Counted from the stretch's first letter, positions 23,220 to 31,335 are shown. The stretch is 35,577 bases of DNA from Verrucomicrobiota bacterium (GCA_014382705.1 JACNJE010000067.1:1-35577), one strand, 5' to 3'. The notes: generated from the sequence alone by a model not told the origin. Numbers and translations: made by a program.

Positions 23220-25958
23220 ATGAGATTTCCACTCTCTCTTTTTCTAGTGCTGATCTCACTCCCCGCCCTTGGAGAATCAATCGAGTTTCACAAAGATGTG
23301 GCCCCGATTCTGCGCGAATATTGTGCCGGCTGCCACAACGATGTCGACCTCGAGGGTGAATTTTCCGTCGAGACGTTCGATACGCTGATGAAAGGCGGCG
23401 AAAACGGAGTCGCCATCAAGCCCGGTAACGCCGACGACTCTCTGTTCATCAAGGCTGTCACCAAGCAGGCGAAGCCTCACATGCCGCCACGCAAGGAACC
23501 GCAGCCTGCAGCGAAACACATCGCCACGCTCACGGCATGGATCAATAACGGAGCAAAAGGCCCGAGTGACGACCGTTCCATCCTGGCCACGTTGAACGTC
23601 CCGAATATTACAGCCAGCAGAAATGCCGTCCGACCGGTTACCGCCATGGCCATTGCCTCCAACGGAAAGCTTTCAATTGGGCGTCATGGTGAAATTTCTT
23701 TCAGCGACAAAACATTGAGGGACATTCCCGGCAAGGTGAACGCCATCACCATTTCAAAGGACGCCAAGTGGCTGGCGGCAGCCTCCGGTGTTCCCGGCCT
23801 GAACGGCACTGCGGTGCTGTTCGACCTTGATTCCGGGAATCGACTTGGCCAATTCACCCAAGGCCATCGTGACGCCCTGTATGGTGTTGCGTTTTCGCCG
23901 GACGGGCAGCGCCTGGCCACTGCCGGGTACGACCGACTCATCCAACTTTGGGACGTAGAAACCGGCAAGGTGCTGAACACGCTTGAGGGCCACAACGGTG
24001 CCGTTTTCGGCATCGCCTTCAGCCCGGACGGCAAGGTGCTGGCCAGCGCCGGTGGCGACTCTTCGGTGAAACTTTGGAACACCGCCACTGGACAAAGACT
24101 GGACACGCTCGGCCAGCCCACCGGTGAACAATTCCACGTCACATTCACGCCGGATGGCCGGCACATTGTCGCCGCCGGTGCCGACAGGCAAATCCGTATG
24201 TGGAAATGGATCAGCGGGGATCAGGCAAAAATCAACCCCCTCGAGCGGGTTCGTTTTGCGCACGAGGATGAGATCACAGACCTGGTGATCAACCCAAGCG
24301 GGATGCGCTTGGCAACCGCCTCCGCAGATCGCACGGTGAAAGTATGGTCGCTGCCAAGCCTCGAGCCACTGCAGACCATCCCCAATCAGCCGGATGTCGT
24401 CTCAGCCTTGGCCTTCGGCTTCGACGGGCAAACAGTACACGCAGGGCGATTGGACGGCTCGGTCCAGGAATACGAATTGCGCTTGGCCAAGCCGGGGGCT
24501 GCACTCGCCCAGGCACCATCCCGTCAAATCACCCATCGAAGCCCGCTTGACCAAGTCGAACTGTCGGAACGGGAGCCAAACAATAAGACAAAAACGGCGA
24601 TGATAATTCAAGTCCCGGCAAAAATTGTCGGCACCATCAACGGGAGCGAAGACACCGACACCGACCTGTTTCGTCTTCAGGCCAAGGCCGGCGAGCAATG
24701 GGTGATCGAAATCGACGCCGCTCGCAGCAAGTCACCGCTCGACTCGAAAGTGGAGGTCCTCGATGCCGGCGGCCAACCCGTCGAGCGCGTTCGCCTCAAG
24801 GCGGTGAGGGAGTCGTGGCTGACCTTCCGTGGAAAAGATTCCAACACCTCAGGCGACTTTCGCCTGTTCAAGTGGGAGGAGATGAAACTCAACCAGTTCC
24901 TCTATGTGAACGGCGAGGTGCTCAAACTTTGGCATTACCCGCGTGGTCCCGACAGCGGCTATTTGGTCTATCCCGGCAGCGGAAGCCGTCACGGTTACTT
25001 CGATACCACGCCGCTGGCCCATCCGCTTGGCCAACCGGCCTACATCGTCGAGCCCTTGGCCAAGGGTGTCGCGCCCGGTTCAAACGGCCTGCCGGCCTTC
25101 ACGATCTACTTCGAGAACGACGACGAAAGCCGGCGGCGCCTCGGCAAGGACTCCAAGCTGACGTTTACCGCGCCCACCCATGGCGACTACCTGGTGCGGG
25201 TGTCGGACATGCGCGGATTCCAGGGCGAGGACTTTAAATACACCCTGACGATTCGACCGCGTGAACCGGATTTTAAAATCAGCATCGGCGGGTTTTCTGA
25301 CGGCGTGCCCAGGGGCAGCGGACGGGAGTTCAACGTGAAGGCTGAGCGGCATGACGATTTCGACGGCCCGATTCGGATCGACATCACCGACGTGCCTGAA
25401 GGGTTTCATGTGACCACTCCCTTGACCATCGAGGCCGGGCAACTCACGGCCTTTGGTGCCATCTACGCCGAAACGGAAACCGCAACCCCTGCGAAAGACT
25501 TTGCCTTGCTCAAGGCCACTGCAACCATCAACGGGAACGAAGTCACACGCGACATTGGCAAACTCGGCAACATCAAGCCAATCGACAAGCCCAAGCTGCT
25601 CGTGCAGGTGACCCCCAACGAAAGCGGGGCCACGACAACCGGCACCACCGCCGAACCGCTGGAATTCACCATCGCACCGGGAGAGACCATTTCCGCCCGG
25701 GTACACGTGGAACGCAACGGATTCAACCGCCGGGTTGAACTCGGCAGCCACGACGCGGGCCGCAACCTGCCGCATGGCGTTTACGTCGATAACATCGGAC
25801 TGAACGGCCTGCTCATCGTGGAGGGCCAAGCCGAGCGCGAGTTCTTCATCACCGCCGACGACTGGGTGCCGGAAACGACAAGGCGCTTCCACATCCGCAC
25901 AACCGCTGAAAAAGGCATCGTCTCAAATCCCCTCATCCTGCACGTGAGGAACAGGTGA
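23220..25958 (+). CDS. Secreted cytochrome c-WD40 fusion protein with C-terminal beta domains
   Basis: This is a 912-residue protein with a signal peptide (residues 1-18). A PSCyt1-type cytochrome c domain has CAGCH (about residues 35-39) and 'MPPRKEPQP', and ends 'LTAWINNGAKGP'. About six WD40 blades follow (about residues 135-420), the clearest being 'GVAFSPDGQRLATAGYDRLIQLWDVETG' and 'GIAFSPDGKVLASAGGDSSVKLWN'. From about residue 445 come 'EREPNNKTKTAMIIQVPAKIVGTI' and 'DTDLFRLQAKAGEQWVIEIDA', a PPC-like (pre-peptidase C-terminal) beta domain, and further beta-sandwich stretches to the end. It starts 3 nt after the DUF1549/1553 stop, completing a DUF1501-PSCyt-WD40 operon. WD40 propellers are usually interaction platforms. 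Four palindrome cores (23845, 24482, 25027, 25055) are read as LGQ, LAK, LGQ and LAK. Confidence 0.93.
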   Translation: MRFPLSLFLVLISLPALGESIEFHKDVAPILREYCAGCHNDVDLEGEFSVETFDTLMKGGENGVAIKPGNADDSLFIKAVTKQAKPHMPPRKEPQPAAKHIATLTAWINNGAKGPSDDRSILATLNVPNITASRNAVRPVTAMAIASNGKLSIGRHGEISFSDKTLRDIPGKVNAITISKDAKWLAAASGVPGLNGTAVLFDLDSGNRLGQFTQGHRDALYGVAFSPDGQRLATAGYDRLIQLWDVETGKVLNTLEGHNGAVFGIAFSPDGKVLASAGGDSSVKLWNTATGQRLDTLGQPTGEQFHVTFTPDGRHIVAAGADRQIRMWKWISGDQAKINPLERVRFAHEDEITDLVINPSGMRLATASADRTVKVWSLPSLEPLQTIPNQPDVVSALAFGFDGQTVHAGRLDGSVQEYELRLAKPGAALAQAPSRQITHRSPLDQVELSEREPNNKTKTAMIIQVPAKIVGTINGSEDTDTDLFRLQAKAGEQWVIEIDAARSKSPLDSKVEVLDAGGQPVERVRLKAVRESWLTFRGKDSNTSGDFRLFKWEEMKLNQFLYVNGEVLKLWHYPRGPDSGYLVYPGSGSRHGYFDTTPLAHPLGQPAYIVEPLAKGVAPGSNGLPAFTIYFENDDESRRRLGKDSKLTFTAPTHGDYLVRVSDMRGFQGEDFKYTLTIRPREPDFKISIGGFSDGVPRGSGREFNVKAERHDDFDGPIRIDITDVPEGFHVTTPLTIEAGQLTAFGAIYAETETATPAKDFALLKATATINGNEVTRDIGKLGNIKPIDKPKLLVQVTPNESGATTTGTTAEPLEFTIAPGETISARVHVERNGFNRRVELGSHDAGRNLPHGVYVDNIGLNGLLIVEGQAEREFFITADDWVPETTRRFHIRTTAEKGIVSNPLILHVRNR
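25053..25066. repeat. 14-bp palindrome variant CCCTTGGCCAAGGG
   Basis: It keeps the CTTGGCCAAG core, but both arms end in CC/GG rather than CG. The symmetry is maintained although the outer bases changed on both sides. Confidence 0.9.
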
Positions 25959-25997
25959 GAGATTCGGCTCAAGTCCTTCGTGGTAAAAAATCTCAGC

Positions 25998-27413
25998 CTA
26001 CCGCTTTGACGTCTTGCGTGCCTGCTTGCCCAAGGCATCTCGGATCGCCTCTGCCTCGGCTTGGGCGTCAAAATCCGGATTCGAGTTCGACGGCACGGGC
26101 GCGTTTATTTTTTGCCGCCAATCGACAAGCAACTTGTGAAGCTCCCGCGCCTTGGCCGGGTTCGCCTTGGCCAGGTTCTTCCGTTCGCTGATGTCTTCTT
26201 TCAGGTTGTACAACTCGAGTGCGCCGTCCTCGAAATATTCGTGCAGTTTCCAGTCGCCCAAGCGCACGGCGCTGCATGGCCGCGTGCGGAACAGCGGATC
26301 ACGCTGCTCCCCGATCACCTTGTACGCCTGGAGGTACGCCGGGAAATGCCAGAACAACGGCCTTGGCCCGACGCGCTTGGCCTCGCCTTTGATGAACGGC
26401 AGGAGGCTTCGGCCGTCCATCGGCTGGCCGGGTCGCTTGGCCTTGGCCAAGTCGAGAAACGTCGGGTAAATATCGACGCCGATGACCGGCTCGGCGGTGG
26501 ATTGCCCCGGCTTCACCACGCTTGGCCAATTCACAAAAAACGGCACGCGGATGCCGCCCTCGTAATAGTTACCCTTGTAACCCCAGAGCGGCGCCATGTC
26601 CGTCGCCGGGCCGTAGCCGCCGTTGTCGGAGAAAAAGAAAATCACCGTGTTGTCGCGTTGGCCAAGCTGCTCGAGCTTGGCAACGATTTTGCCGACCCCC
26701 TCGTCCACCGACTGGATCATCGCCGCCATCGTCGGGTGCTGGTGCAGTTTGCCCGGGCGCTTGGCCTCGTACTTGGCCTCGATCTCCCGCTTGGCCTGAA
26801 TCGGCGTGTGCACCGCAAAATGCGACAAGTAGGCGCACCACGGTTTGTCCTGACTGCCCGCGATGAACTCGATCGTCCGATCCGTCAGCACATCGGCGAG
26901 GTATTGACGGTTTGGCCCGAAATGACCGCGGAAACCGGGCAGCTTGGTATGGTCCACCTCGACGTCGAATCCCTGCTCCGTCGGGCTGGTGCCGAGGTGC
27001 CATTTGCCAAACATGCCGGTGCGATAGCCGGACTGCTGCAGCGACTCCGCCCATGTGACGATCTCCGGCCGGAGCGTTTTCGTCCCGGCAATGTGCTCCA
27101 GCCGGCGGTGCTTGGCCGAGCCGCGCGGCGTGGTGCCGACGTTGAAAATCTCATGGCGCGGCGTGTATTGCCCGGACAACAGGCAGGCCCGGGCCGGGGC
27201 GCAGTTGGCCGCGCAGGAATAGGCGTCGGTGAACACCATCCCGCCCTTGGCCAAGCGGTCGATGTGCGGTGTCTCGTAAAAGTCCGACCCCATGTAGCCG
27301 GTGTCGCGCCAGCCAAAGTCGTCGAGAAAGATGAACAAAATGTTCGGCCGCTGCTCCGCCTGCGCCGTCAGGCCAAGCGCCAGCACCACAATCGATAGGA
27401 TTCGTTTTTTCAT
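25998..27413 (-). CDS. Secreted S1-family sulfatase (CAPAR motif)
   Basis: This is a 471-residue sulfatase with a signal peptide (residues 1-19, ending LTAQA). It has 'RPNILFIFLDDFGWRDTGYMG', formylglycine motif CAPAR (Cys about residue 71, with Ala in the usual Ser place), GKWHLG, 'HFAVHTPIQ', 'FFSDNGGYG' and 'GYKGNYYEGGIRVPFFVNWP'. The C-terminus is Lys/Arg- and Ala-rich. It is the last gene of a three-sulfatase run: its start overlaps the stop of the upstream sulfatase (ATGA). It converges with the cytochrome c-WD40 gene with only 39 nt between the stops and no clear terminator. Four palindrome cores (26442, 26524, 26658, 27246) are read as LAK, WPS, LGQ and LAK: all three frames in one gene. 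Confidence 0.94.
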   Translation of the reverse strand: MKKRILSIVVLALGLTAQAEQRPNILFIFLDDFGWRDTGYMGSDFYETPHIDRLAKGGMVFTDAYSCAANCAPARACLLSGQYTPRHEIFNVGTTPRGSAKHRRLEHIAGTKTLRPEIVTWAESLQQSGYRTGMFGKWHLGTSPTEQGFDVEVDHTKLPGFRGHFGPNRQYLADVLTDRTIEFIAGSQDKPWCAYLSHFAVHTPIQAKREIEAKYEAKRPGKLHQHPTMAAMIQSVDEGVGKIVAKLEQLGQRDNTVIFFFSDNGGYGPATDMAPLWGYKGNYYEGGIRVPFFVNWPSVVKPGQSTAEPVIGVDIYPTFLDLAKAKRPGQPMDGRSLLPFIKGEAKRVGPRPLFWHFPAYLQAYKVIGEQRDPLFRTRPCSAVRLGDWKLHEYFEDGALELYNLKEDISERKNLAKANPAKARELHKLLVDWRQKINAPVPSNSNPDFDAQAEAEAIRDALGKQARKTSKR

Positions 27414-28969
27414 GGTTCATTCTTTTTTGGCCGTGGCATTTTTGCGCTCACCACTTTCTGCCAGTCATGCAGCTTGGCCAATAACTTCGCCGCCCGTTCC
27501 GGTTGGGCGGCCGCCAAATCGTGCTGTTCGCCCAAATCGGTTTTCAGGTTGAACAGTTGCACGGTGCCGTTTTCAAAATATTCGAGCAGCTTGTAATCGC
27601 CGTCGCGGATCACGCCGGCGGGACTTTGCATGCCGTGATTGCTATAGTGCGGGAAGTGCCAGTAGACCGGCCCCCGCTCGAACGCCCTCCCCTGCAGCGC
27701 GGGAACGAAGCTCTTCCCGTCCTTGTGCTGGGCGGGCGTCTCGGGCAGACCGGTCATCTCCAGTATGCTCGGATAAAAGTCCGGACTGATGACCGGCTCC
27801 TCGCAAACAACGCCGGCCCTGCCCTTGCCGGGCCACTTCACGATCATCGGCACACGGATTCCTCCCTCGTACAACCAGCCCTTCGCCCCGCGCAGCGGCA
27901 AGTTGGAGGTGGCGTAGGCCCGATCGAGCTGATTCTGCGAAACAACCCGGGCGGGGTTGCCGAAGTTCCCCGCCGACATCCCCCCGTTGTCGGAGTAAAA
28001 GAGGACGATCGTGTTGTCTGCCTGGCCCAGTTCTTCTAGCTTTTGCAGCACGCGCCCCAGGCTCTCGTCCACCGACTCCACCATGGCCGCGAACTCGACG
28101 TTGTCCTGGCGCTGCTTGATCTTGATCGTGCGCTGCGGCAGCACCTTGTGACCCCGGTGCGAAGCCTTGCCCAACAGCTCCGTCAGTTGCTGTCGCGATA
28201 GCGGGGACTCGTCATCCGGGTTGCCCTCGAGGATGAATGGCGGCCCCTTTGGAGGCGGCAACTTGGCCAGCTTGGCGCGATACTTGTCGACCAAGTCCCT
28301 GCGCCCCTGGATCGGGTCATGGACCGAGAAGTGGGAGAGATACAAAAAGAAAGGCCGGTCGTTGCCTTGCCCCATGAAATCCAGCGCCATGGAGGTCAGC
28401 CGATCGGTCAGGTACTCGTCGTCGCGGCCCTCGATCGTCAGGCCTTCCATCCGATACGGCGGATGATACCCCCCCTTGGGGCAGCAGCCGTTCCACTGTG
28501 GCACCTGCACGTCGAACCCCTGTTTCAGCGGCCCCGCTTCATCGTTGCCCAGATGCCATTTGCCAAAGATACCGGTGCGATAGCCTTTTGCCTTGAGGGC
28601 CTCGGCCAGGGTGACCTCCTCCAACGGCAAGGCCTGAAGTTTTTCGGCACTCTGGAGGCGTTGAAAGGCAAAGTCACGGCGGCCTGAAAGCCAATCGGTC
28701 AGGCCCAGCCGGCCCGGGTATTTGCCGGTCAGGATGCTGGCCCGTGTCGGCGAGCAGACGTGGCACGCCGCGTAGGCGTTGGTGAACTTCACGCCCTCCT
28801 TGGCCAAGCGGTCGATGTTCGGCGTGTCGTAAAACGAACTGCCGAAGCACCCGACATCGCGCCAGCCCATGTCGTCAACGAGAAATAGAACCACGTTGGG
28901 CCGGGCCGCCGCGTTCGACTGCAACAAACCAAGCGCAACACAGAGAGCGATGGAAAAGCACCTCATCAT
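27410..28969 (-). CDS. Secreted S1-family sulfatase (CSPTR motif)
   Basis: I start at the ATG at 28967-28969 (519 residues), which begins the signal peptide MMRCFSIALCVALGLLQ. A longer frame to 29053 would run into the upstream gene. The protein has 'RPNVVLFLVDDMGWRDVGCFG', formylglycine motif CSPTR (Cys about residue 72), GKWHLG, 'HFSVHDPIQ', 'FYSDNGGMS' and 'GAKGWLYEGGIRVPMIVKWPG'. A PPP/KGPP-containing loop lies in the middle (about residues 240-260). All catalytic positions are present. It lies 52 nt after the iduronate-2-sulfatase-like gene and overlaps the next sulfatase by 4 nt, so the three are probably one operon. Two palindrome cores (27474-27481 and 28799-28808) are both read as LAK. 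Confidence 0.94.
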   Translation of the reverse strand: MMRCFSIALCVALGLLQSNAAARPNVVLFLVDDMGWRDVGCFGSSFYDTPNIDRLAKEGVKFTNAYAACHVCSPTRASILTGKYPGRLGLTDWLSGRRDFAFQRLQSAEKLQALPLEEVTLAEALKAKGYRTGIFGKWHLGNDEAGPLKQGFDVQVPQWNGCCPKGGYHPPYRMEGLTIEGRDDEYLTDRLTSMALDFMGQGNDRPFFLYLSHFSVHDPIQGRRDLVDKYRAKLAKLPPPKGPPFILEGNPDDESPLSRQQLTELLGKASHRGHKVLPQRTIKIKQRQDNVEFAAMVESVDESLGRVLQKLEELGQADNTIVLFYSDNGGMSAGNFGNPARVVSQNQLDRAYATSNLPLRGAKGWLYEGGIRVPMIVKWPGKGRAGVVCEEPVISPDFYPSILEMTGLPETPAQHKDGKSFVPALQGRAFERGPVYWHFPHYSNHGMQSPAGVIRDGDYKLLEYFENGTVQLFNLKTDLGEQHDLAAAQPERAAKLLAKLHDWQKVVSAKMPRPKKNEP

Positions 28970-29021
28970 GGAAACCGAAACAGTGCCCAAACCGCGGGCC
29001 GCTGGCAACGCTACAGAAACC

Positions 29022-30509
29022 TTAACGACGTGACTGGCTCGTCGGGACCGCATATCGGGCCAAGATGGCTTTCAGCTTTACGACAACCCCCGGCTTGGCG
29101 GCGTAGTGGTTTTGGGTCTCCCAAGGGTCGGCTTGGTAGTCGTACAATTCGTAATCAACTTCCGCCGTCGGGTCGCTGTGATTCTTCCACTCGACCAGGC
29201 GGTAACGTTGCGTGCGGATGGCCCGCCCCAGTTTGCTGCGGCGCGGGTAGGCGTGAAAGGCATGGTCACGAACGCGAGCGCTTGGGTTCTGTAGCACCGG
29301 CACGAGGCTGACGCCGTCGATCGGCTGCGGCCCCTTGGGCGCGGGCAGGCCGGCCAACTCGGCCAGCGTGGGAAACAGATCCACCGTCTCGGCCAACTGC
29401 CGCGTCGCGCTGCCCGGCTTGGCCAAGCCGGGCGCCACCACGATAATCGGGATGCGGTTGGCCTGCTCGTAGTTGGTGTGCTTGGTCCAGATGCCCAAGT
29501 CGCCCAAGTGCCAGCCGTGGTCGCCCCACAGGATGACGATCGTGTTGTCAGCCAGGCCGAGGTCGCCAAGCGCGCGGGTCACTTTGCCGATCTGTGCATC
29601 GACGTAACTGGTGCTTGCGTAGTAACCGTGGATGAGTTTGCGCGTGAGGTCATTGCCGATCACGCCGTTGGCAGGCACCGGCTTGAAGGCAGCGATCTCG
29701 CCGCCGCGCTTGAGGGCGACCCTCGGCGCGTCCTTAGGGAATGCCGTGTTGACCGGCATCGGCAACTTGGCCGGGTCGTGCCTGTCCCAATATTTTTTTG
29801 GCGCGGAAAACGGCAGGTGCGGCCGCACAAAACCGGCCGTGATGAAGAACGGCGTGCCGCGCTTGGCCAAGCGGTCCTTTGCCGCCTTCAGCCGCTTGAC
29901 CGTCTCAGCGGCGACTCGACCGTCGGCGTACTCGGCATCGCTCGCCACCGGCGACTCGTAGGCCGCGCCCCTCGGCAACGAACGGATCTGGCCCAGCTTT
30001 TGGTTTGTGAACAACGCCTCCTCGCGGGTGAGTTGGCCGCCGCCGGTGCTTTGCGGGTCGAGGTACTCAATCACCTTGTCGTGAAAATGCGGCTCGCTGA
30101 ATGAGGCCGGATCGCCCTCATTACCGTGGCCGATGTGGAACACTTTCCCGAGCGACTCGGTGCGATACCCGTGCCGGGCAAAATGCTGCGGCAATGTCAC
30201 TGCATCCGGCCAAGCCTTGCGCAGGTGACTGCCCAGCCCATACAGACCGGTCGAGGTCGAGTGCGCCCCAAGCATCAGCGTGAACCGCGACGGCGCGCAG
30301 ACCGCCTGGTTGCAGTACGCCAGATCGAACCGCATGCCACGCCCGGCCAAGGCGTCGATGTTCGGCGTCTTGGCCAACGTATCGCCGTAGCAGCCCAGAG
30401 CTGGTTTCAAGTCATCGACGAGGATCAACAGCACGTTCGGCCTTTTCGCCGCTTGGGCGACACTCAAGCCAAGCGCGGTGAGTAGTGATAGTACAACAAC
30501 CCGGTTCAT
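29022..30509 (-). CDS. Secreted iduronate-2-sulfatase-like sulfatase
   Basis: I start at the ATG at 30507-30509 (495 residues), with AAGGA just upstream and signal peptide MNRVVVLSLLTALGLSVAQA; the frame is open to 30581. It has 'RPNVLLILVDDLKPALGCYG', formylglycine motif CAPSR (Cys about residue 71), 'SLGKVFHIGHG', 'RPHLPFSAPKKYWDRHDPA' and 'GYYASTSYVDAQIGKVTRAL'. 'LWGDHGWHLGDLGIWTKHTNYEQ' completes the pattern of the iduronate-2-sulfatase-like branch. In bacteria this branch acts on varied sulfated glycans, so the substrate is open. It is the first gene of the three-sulfatase operon and is divergent from the nitroreductase gene (71 nt between the starts). Three palindromes occur: 29412-29433, 29860-29873 and 30370-30377, all read as LAK. 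Confidence 0.94.
   Translation of the reverse strand: MNRVVVLSLLTALGLSVAQAAKRPNVLLILVDDLKPALGCYGDTLAKTPNIDALAGRGMRFDLAYCNQAVCAPSRFTLMLGAHSTSTGLYGLGSHLRKAWPDAVTLPQHFARHGYRTESLGKVFHIGHGNEGDPASFSEPHFHDKVIEYLDPQSTGGGQLTREEALFTNQKLGQIRSLPRGAAYESPVASDAEYADGRVAAETVKRLKAAKDRLAKRGTPFFITAGFVRPHLPFSAPKKYWDRHDPAKLPMPVNTAFPKDAPRVALKRGGEIAAFKPVPANGVIGNDLTRKLIHGYYASTSYVDAQIGKVTRALGDLGLADNTIVILWGDHGWHLGDLGIWTKHTNYEQANRIPIIVVAPGLAKPGSATRQLAETVDLFPTLAELAGLPAPKGPQPIDGVSLVPVLQNPSARVRDHAFHAYPRRSKLGRAIRTQRYRLVEWKNHSDPTAEVDYELYDYQADPWETQNHYAAKPGVVVKLKAILARYAVPTSQSRR
29412..29433. repeat. 22-bp perfect palindrome around the TTGGCCAA core
   Basis: The CTTGGCCAAG core (29418-29427) is extended by GCCCGG on the left and CCGGGC on the right, giving 22 symmetric bases, the longest arm extension in the window. 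Confidence 0.93.
29860..29873. repeat. Perfect 14-bp palindrome CGCTTGGCCAAGCG
   Basis: Inside the iduronate-2-sulfatase-like gene, read as LAKR ('DRLAKRGTPF'), at a site unrelated to the LAK segment near the formylglycine motif. Confidence 0.95.
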
Positions 30510-30580
30510 GTTTCCTTTTCGCGGTCGTGCGTGCCTGCTAGTTTGCGCGTTGCAGCCGTCGCAGGAGATTGAGATAGACA
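30510..30580. promoter_or_regulatory. Divergent intergenic promoter region
   Basis: These 71 nt separate the starts of the three-sulfatase operon (minus) and the nitroreductase gene (plus), so promoters for both should lie here or close by. I could not pick out defined -35/-10 boxes. The AAGGA next to 30510 is the likely ribosome-binding site of the sulfatase. Confidence 0.45.
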
Positions 30581-31246
30581 ATGGAAGTCACCGATGCAAT
30601 CCGAAACCGCAAATCCGTCAGGGCATTCCTCGACAAGCCGGTTCCGGATGAACTCGTCAGCGAAATCCTTGACTGCGCCCGGTGGGCGCCTTCCGGGGTC
30701 AACTCCCAGCCGTGGCATGTGGCAGTACTCACCGGCAAAACCAAGCAGCAGGTCGGCAGCGCCTTGGCCAAGCGCCGGTCGGACGGTGTTCAGGCGGAGC
30801 CGGATTACCGGTATTACCCCAAGCAAATTGAGGAGCCGTACATCGCCCGCAAACGCGCCTGCGGCCATGCGCTCTACTCCGCGCTGGGCATCGAGCGCAA
30901 CGACATCGAGACGCGAAAAGCGCAGTGGATGAAAAACTACCACGGCTTCGGCGCGCCGGTGATGCTGCTCTTTTTCATCGACGCCATCCTCGAGAAAGGC
31001 TCGTGGGTGGACATCGGCATGTTCATCCAAAACGTGATGCTCACAGCCCGCGGCCACGGGCTCGAGACCTGCCCACAGGCCGCCCTCGCCGAGTACCCCG
31101 ACGTTGTCCGAAACCTGCTCAACATCCCCGACAGCAGAAAACTGGTCTGCGGCATGGCGCTTGGCCAAGCCGACTACGACGATCCATCCTATCAATACCG
31201 CACTGTTCGCGAGCCAATCAAAGAATTCGTCCAATGGTTCTCTTGA
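30581..31246 (+). CDS. Nitroreductase-family FMN oxidoreductase
   Basis: This is a 221-residue cytoplasmic protein without a signal peptide. The N-terminus 'VTDAIRNRKSVRAFLDKPVP' with Arg at positions 8, 10 and 14 is the FMN phosphate-binding start of nitroreductases. 'ILDCARWAPSGVNSQPWHVAV' (about residues 28-48) is the second hallmark, and 'DIGMFIQNVMLTARGHGLETCPQ' (about 145-167) forms the dimer/FMN helix. The C-terminus has 'RKLVCGMALGQAD', where family members have a similar 'GYP' strand. It likely reduces nitro- or quinone-type compounds with NAD(P)H, but the natural substrate cannot be told. It is divergent from the sulfatase operon and has no clear functional link to it. Two palindrome cores (30763-30772 read as LAK, 31160-31169 read as LGQ) lie in it. 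Confidence 0.92.
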   Translation: MEVTDAIRNRKSVRAFLDKPVPDELVSEILDCARWAPSGVNSQPWHVAVLTGKTKQQVGSALAKRRSDGVQAEPDYRYYPKQIEEPYIARKRACGHALYSALGIERNDIETRKAQWMKNYHGFGAPVMLLFFIDAILEKGSWVDIGMFIQNVMLTARGHGLETCPQAALAEYPDVVRNLLNIPDSRKLVCGMALGQADYDDPSYQYRTVREPIKEFVQWFS

Positions 31247-31335
31247 ATCTTCCCAATTACCCCCTTGCCCAGTTTTAAAAGCCAGACATTGATTTGCCTC
31301 TGATATCCAGTCAAACAGTGCTCCTTGTTTACAGC

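Noticed and set aside
26061-27398. Plus-strand open frame of 445 codons
   Set aside because: It is the exact antisense of a sulfatase with all catalytic motifs; the translation is Arg/Val-rich and has no domain.
807-31170. The repeated LAKR peptide as a conserved protein motif
   Set aside because: Copies occur in unrelated protein families and also as LGQA and WPS in other frames, so the repeated unit is the DNA word.
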